Part shown: in pieces, positions 62,102 through 64,000 of the stretch | Position numbering within the stretch: position 1 is the stretch's first letter | Layout: every line of letters begins with the position of its first letter | Source: Segatella oris | Lineage (GTDB): Bacteria > Bacteroidota > Bacteroidia > Bacteroidales > Bacteroidaceae | NCBI RefSeq assembly: GCF_900637655.1 | Contig: NZ_LR134384.1 | Coordinates: 2,604,001 to 2,668,000 of the forward strand | Length of the DNA: 64,000 nucleotides | Direction of reading: 5' to 3' | Program-made: the position numbers and the translations under genes | Notes under the pieces: generated by a model | The model's database searches: none | The model's input: only the letters and a program-made list of their open reading frames with translations | What the model was told of the DNA's origin: nothing

Positions 62102-62872
62102 TTACATACGGTCAATCACTTCCAATTCACACAATCGGCGATAGGAAAGCCACAGATTTACAAGTCCGAGCAAGCCCACCCACGCAGTCAAAATATAGAA
62201 AGAAGCGTTGTTGTCGGCATTGAAGAACAACAGAGTAAGGCCTCCGATGAGCAACAACACAAAGGCGCTGATGGTGGTTCCTAACAGTGGTTTGCGCGGA
62301 AAAACAAAACTGCCGAGCATAAAGAACGAAACGGCAAAGACATACCATGCCGTGGCATACAGGATATTCAGCAGGCCATTACTGCCAAAACCCAACCACA
62401 TGACAGGGTGAGCAATCCTGATATCTACATTTGGAAACGCCGAGGAAAGGAGTAAATAACGCATGATTTCGAGCGCATAGAATATCACATGGAACACCAC
62501 AAAATAGCCCACGACAAACAACAGCGTACGAGCGAGCCAGTTTTCAAACATGCTCACGGGTATGGTCAGCACGTGAATGCGCCCTGCTTTCTGCTGTCCG
62601 TCGGTGAAAATCCGTGTGGCCGAGATGCAAGCTCCTGTATAAAGCAACAGTGTTCCCCATACAATGAGCGCTGTTTTCCCTGCATCATAAGCCTTTGTCC
62701 CGTCTTCAGGCTCATAGATAGAAGCATAGGAAATCAGGCAAGTCCACATCTCTATGATGAAAAGGATACCCAACAGAATGGCTGCCGAAAAGAGAATTGT
62801 GCGTCGCTGTTCGGTCCACAGTTTGCCTAAATAACACAAGAAACGCTTAAAATCAAAGAAATTATTAGTCAT
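62102..62872 (-). CDS. ABC transporter permease
   Basis: 256 residues from the ATG at 62872; a longer frame to 62968 lies inside the ATPase gene and is not supported. About six or seven helices, with GALL-type exporters in mind (ILFSAAILLGILFIIEMWTC, GTLLLYTGACISATRIF). It partners with the ATPase gene upstream, which overlaps it by 8 bases. Substrate unknown; ABC-2 type export is likely. Confidence 0.85.
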   Translation of the reverse strand: MTNNFFDFKRFLCYLGKLWTEQRRTILFSAAILLGILFIIEMWTCLISYASIYEPEDGTKAYDAGKTALIVWGTLLLYTGACISATRIFTDGQQKAGRIHVLTIPVSMFENWLARTLLFVVGYFVVFHVIFYALEIMRYLLLSSAFPNVDIRIAHPVMWLGFGSNGLLNILYATAWYVFAVSFFMLGSFVFPRKPLLGTTISAFVLLLIGGLTLLFFNADNNASFYILTAWVGLLGLVNLWLSYRRLCELEVIDRM

Positions 62873-63566
62873 GGTGTACCTCCTTTCCGTGCATAGCTTC
62901 CTCAAAATAGGCTTCAAGATCAATGTTTGCCTGAAGCTCTTCGTTACGAATAACCTCACTTCTATCAATCAGCAACACATGATTAAGTACGCTTTCAATA
63001 TCTTTCACCTGGTGTGTTGAAATCATAAATATACGGTCTGGGCCGATACCCTTCGTGATGAAAGTACGAAACTGGCGCTTCCCTGGAATATCGAGACCGT
63101 TGGTAGGCTCATCCATCAGCAGTATCTTCGTGTGTGTGGCCATGGCAAAACTCATGAAAATCTTCTTGCGCTGACCGAGTGAAAGATCGCCTAAATACAC
63201 GTTGGCAGTCATTCCGAAGGTTTGCAGATAGAGATTCATGTCGTCCTGAGAAAAGTGAGGATAGAATACGCTGTTTGTCTTGATATACTGCCGGAGCGTG
63301 ACATTAGGCAGTTCAAACTCGTCAGGAACGAGGAAGATTTCACGCATCGTGACAGGCTTGCGCTTACGAACATCAACGCCACCAAGAGTCACGCTGCCCT
63401 TATCTGGAGTCAGCAAACCGGCCATCATATATAATAAGGTGGACTTTCCTGCACCGTTCGGCCCCAAAAGTCCATAGATCCTGCCTGGCTGTAGTTGCAG
63501 ACTGAAGTTGCTGAACACAGGCGAATGATGCTTAGGATAACAGAAACAGAGATTGTTTATTTTCAT
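62865..63566 (-). CDS. ABC transporter ATP-binding protein
   Basis: 233 residues from the ATG at 63566. Walker A GPNGAGKSTLLYMMAG, Q-loop/regulatory VPDEFELPNVT, signature LSLGQRKKIFMSFAMA (LSxGQ form), Walker B ILLMDEPTNGLD and H-loop ISTHQVKD. Stand-alone ATPase of an ABC-2 type exporter with the permease encoded next. It heads the four-gene operon that ends with tadA. Confidence 0.93.
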   Translation of the reverse strand: MKINNLCFCYPKHHSPVFSNFSLQLQPGRIYGLLGPNGAGKSTLLYMMAGLLTPDKGSVTLGGVDVRKRKPVTMREIFLVPDEFELPNVTLRQYIKTNSVFYPHFSQDDMNLYLQTFGMTANVYLGDLSLGQRKKIFMSFAMATHTKILLMDEPTNGLDIPGKRQFRTFITKGIGPDRIFMISTHQVKDIESVLNHVLLIDRSEVIRNEELQANIDLEAYFEEAMHGKEVHHD

Positions 63567-63615
63567 AGATATCACTTGAAATTTTATCGAAAAGTAGGAA
63601 ACTGTCTGATAACTG

Positions 63616-63623
63616 CAAAGTTA
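63616..63623 (-). promoter_or_regulatory. -7 box TAACTTTG for the ABC-tadA operon
   Basis: Matches TAnnTTTG on the minus strand, about 50 bases before the ATPase start. Confidence 0.55.
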
Positions 63624-63749
63624 TAAAATTATCGGGAAGCTACAATTCCTATTATATATTTTTTTCATTTGAATGCAATATGACAAGTGAATTTATTTCT
63701 TCGCATACTCATATCTTACAAGCTCTGAGCCAAACTGAATTTACACAAC

Positions 63750-63785
63750 AAAAAAGCGAGCAGGAAACAAATTCCAACTCGCTTA
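63750..63785 (-). terminator. Terminator of the TPR gene
   Basis: AAGCGAG/CTCGCTT stem with an inner GGAA/TTCC pairing, and T6 on the minus strand. Confidence 0.75.
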
Positions 63786-63810
63786 ACTATATTAAATATA
63801 ACGCTGTTTG

Positions 63811-64000
63811 TTACTGCTTTGGAGCCTCTTCCTGAGCATCAAGACCAAGGGCTGCACGTGCGTTCTTATCTTCAGGATCGAGTTTGACAAGCTGCTCATA
63901 GTATGGTTTTGCAGCTTCAAGATCGTTCTTGGTGACCCAGTAATAGTAGCCAAGGTTAGCAAGAGCAGATTTCAAAGTAGAAGTTTCATCCTCCTGACGG
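63811..64000 (-). CDS. TPR-repeat protein, C-terminal fragment (runs off the window)
   Basis: Only the last 63 codons are in the window. One clear tetratricopeptide unit: LANLGYYYWVTKNDLEAAKP then YYEQLVKLDPEDKNARAALG, followed by a short Gln/Glu-rich end and a stop at 63811. TPR units mediate protein contacts; the rest of the gene is upstream of the window on this strand. Probably one of the periplasmic or cytoplasmic TPR proteins common in Bacteroidales. Confidence 0.85.
   Translation of the reverse strand, partial: RQEDETSTLKSALANLGYYYWVTKNDLEAAKPYYEQLVKLDPEDKNARAALGLDAQEEAPKQ

Overview
The window looks like a chromosomal segment of a Bacteroidales bacterium, most likely Prevotella sensu lato. 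The reasons are the many -7 promoter boxes of the Bacteroidota type TAnnTTTG, the short primary sigma factor (290 residues), the conserved neighbourhoods holB-ricT-gldH and purH-mreBCD-mrdA-rodA, many lipoproteins with the Bacteroidales lipobox, and a Bacteroides-type mobilizable element. The species cannot be fixed from the sequence. No rRNA or CRISPR array was seen; there is one tRNA gene (Lys, UUU).

Layout. 0.6-5.9 kb: a lipoprotein, an ECF sigma factor with a membrane-anchored beta-barrel partner, a PrcB-like lipoprotein, and the operon rsmI-coiled-coil lipoprotein followed by mntP. 6.8-8.8 kb: tdk, an AI-2E-type permease, tRNA-Lys. 8.9-12.5 kb: a secreted GH28-GH105 pectinase fusion and a lipoprotein. 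13-18.5 kb: gldH, ricT, holB on the minus strand, then yraN, birA, pyrH and a possible structured RNA. 19.6-31.8 kb: an SGNH/MBOAT O-acetylation pair, rpoD, a GltD-type oxidoreductase, a one-domain PurH and the cell-shape operon. 32.6-39 kb: trxA, dnaE, psd, pssA and two small membrane proteins. 59.7-64 kb: a phytase-like esterase, tadA in an operon with an ABC transporter, and the end of a TPR gene.

The accessory region is an island of about 18 kb (40.3-58.6 kb). It has two tandem tyrosine recombinases, paired HTH proteins, a VapE-type protein, a Toprim primase, a DUF3408 protein, a MobC-like protein and a relaxase. Most of these mobility genes are broken by nonsense codons, frameshifts or a deletion. 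Between them lies an intact, visibly GC-richer minus-strand cargo: TetR regulator, two ABC exporter half-transporters, an MMPL/RND exporter, a LolA-like periplasmic protein and an outer-membrane porin. Together they could form a trans-envelope export route for a hydrophobic substrate. GGTAAC/GTTACC hexamers cluster at both ends, and inverted repeats of about 0.95 kb flank the island.

The most unusual signal is an interspersed intergenic repeat with seven copies in 64 kb. Each copy carries arrays of degenerate 22-bp units with a TGA(C/G)(G/T)C-like core in exact 22-bp register. Five copies share conserved end modules in a C-array-A type order or part of it. I do not recognise this family. The two copies that flank the island also contain a roughly 500-bp module with four compact palindromes, most with a 3-base loop.
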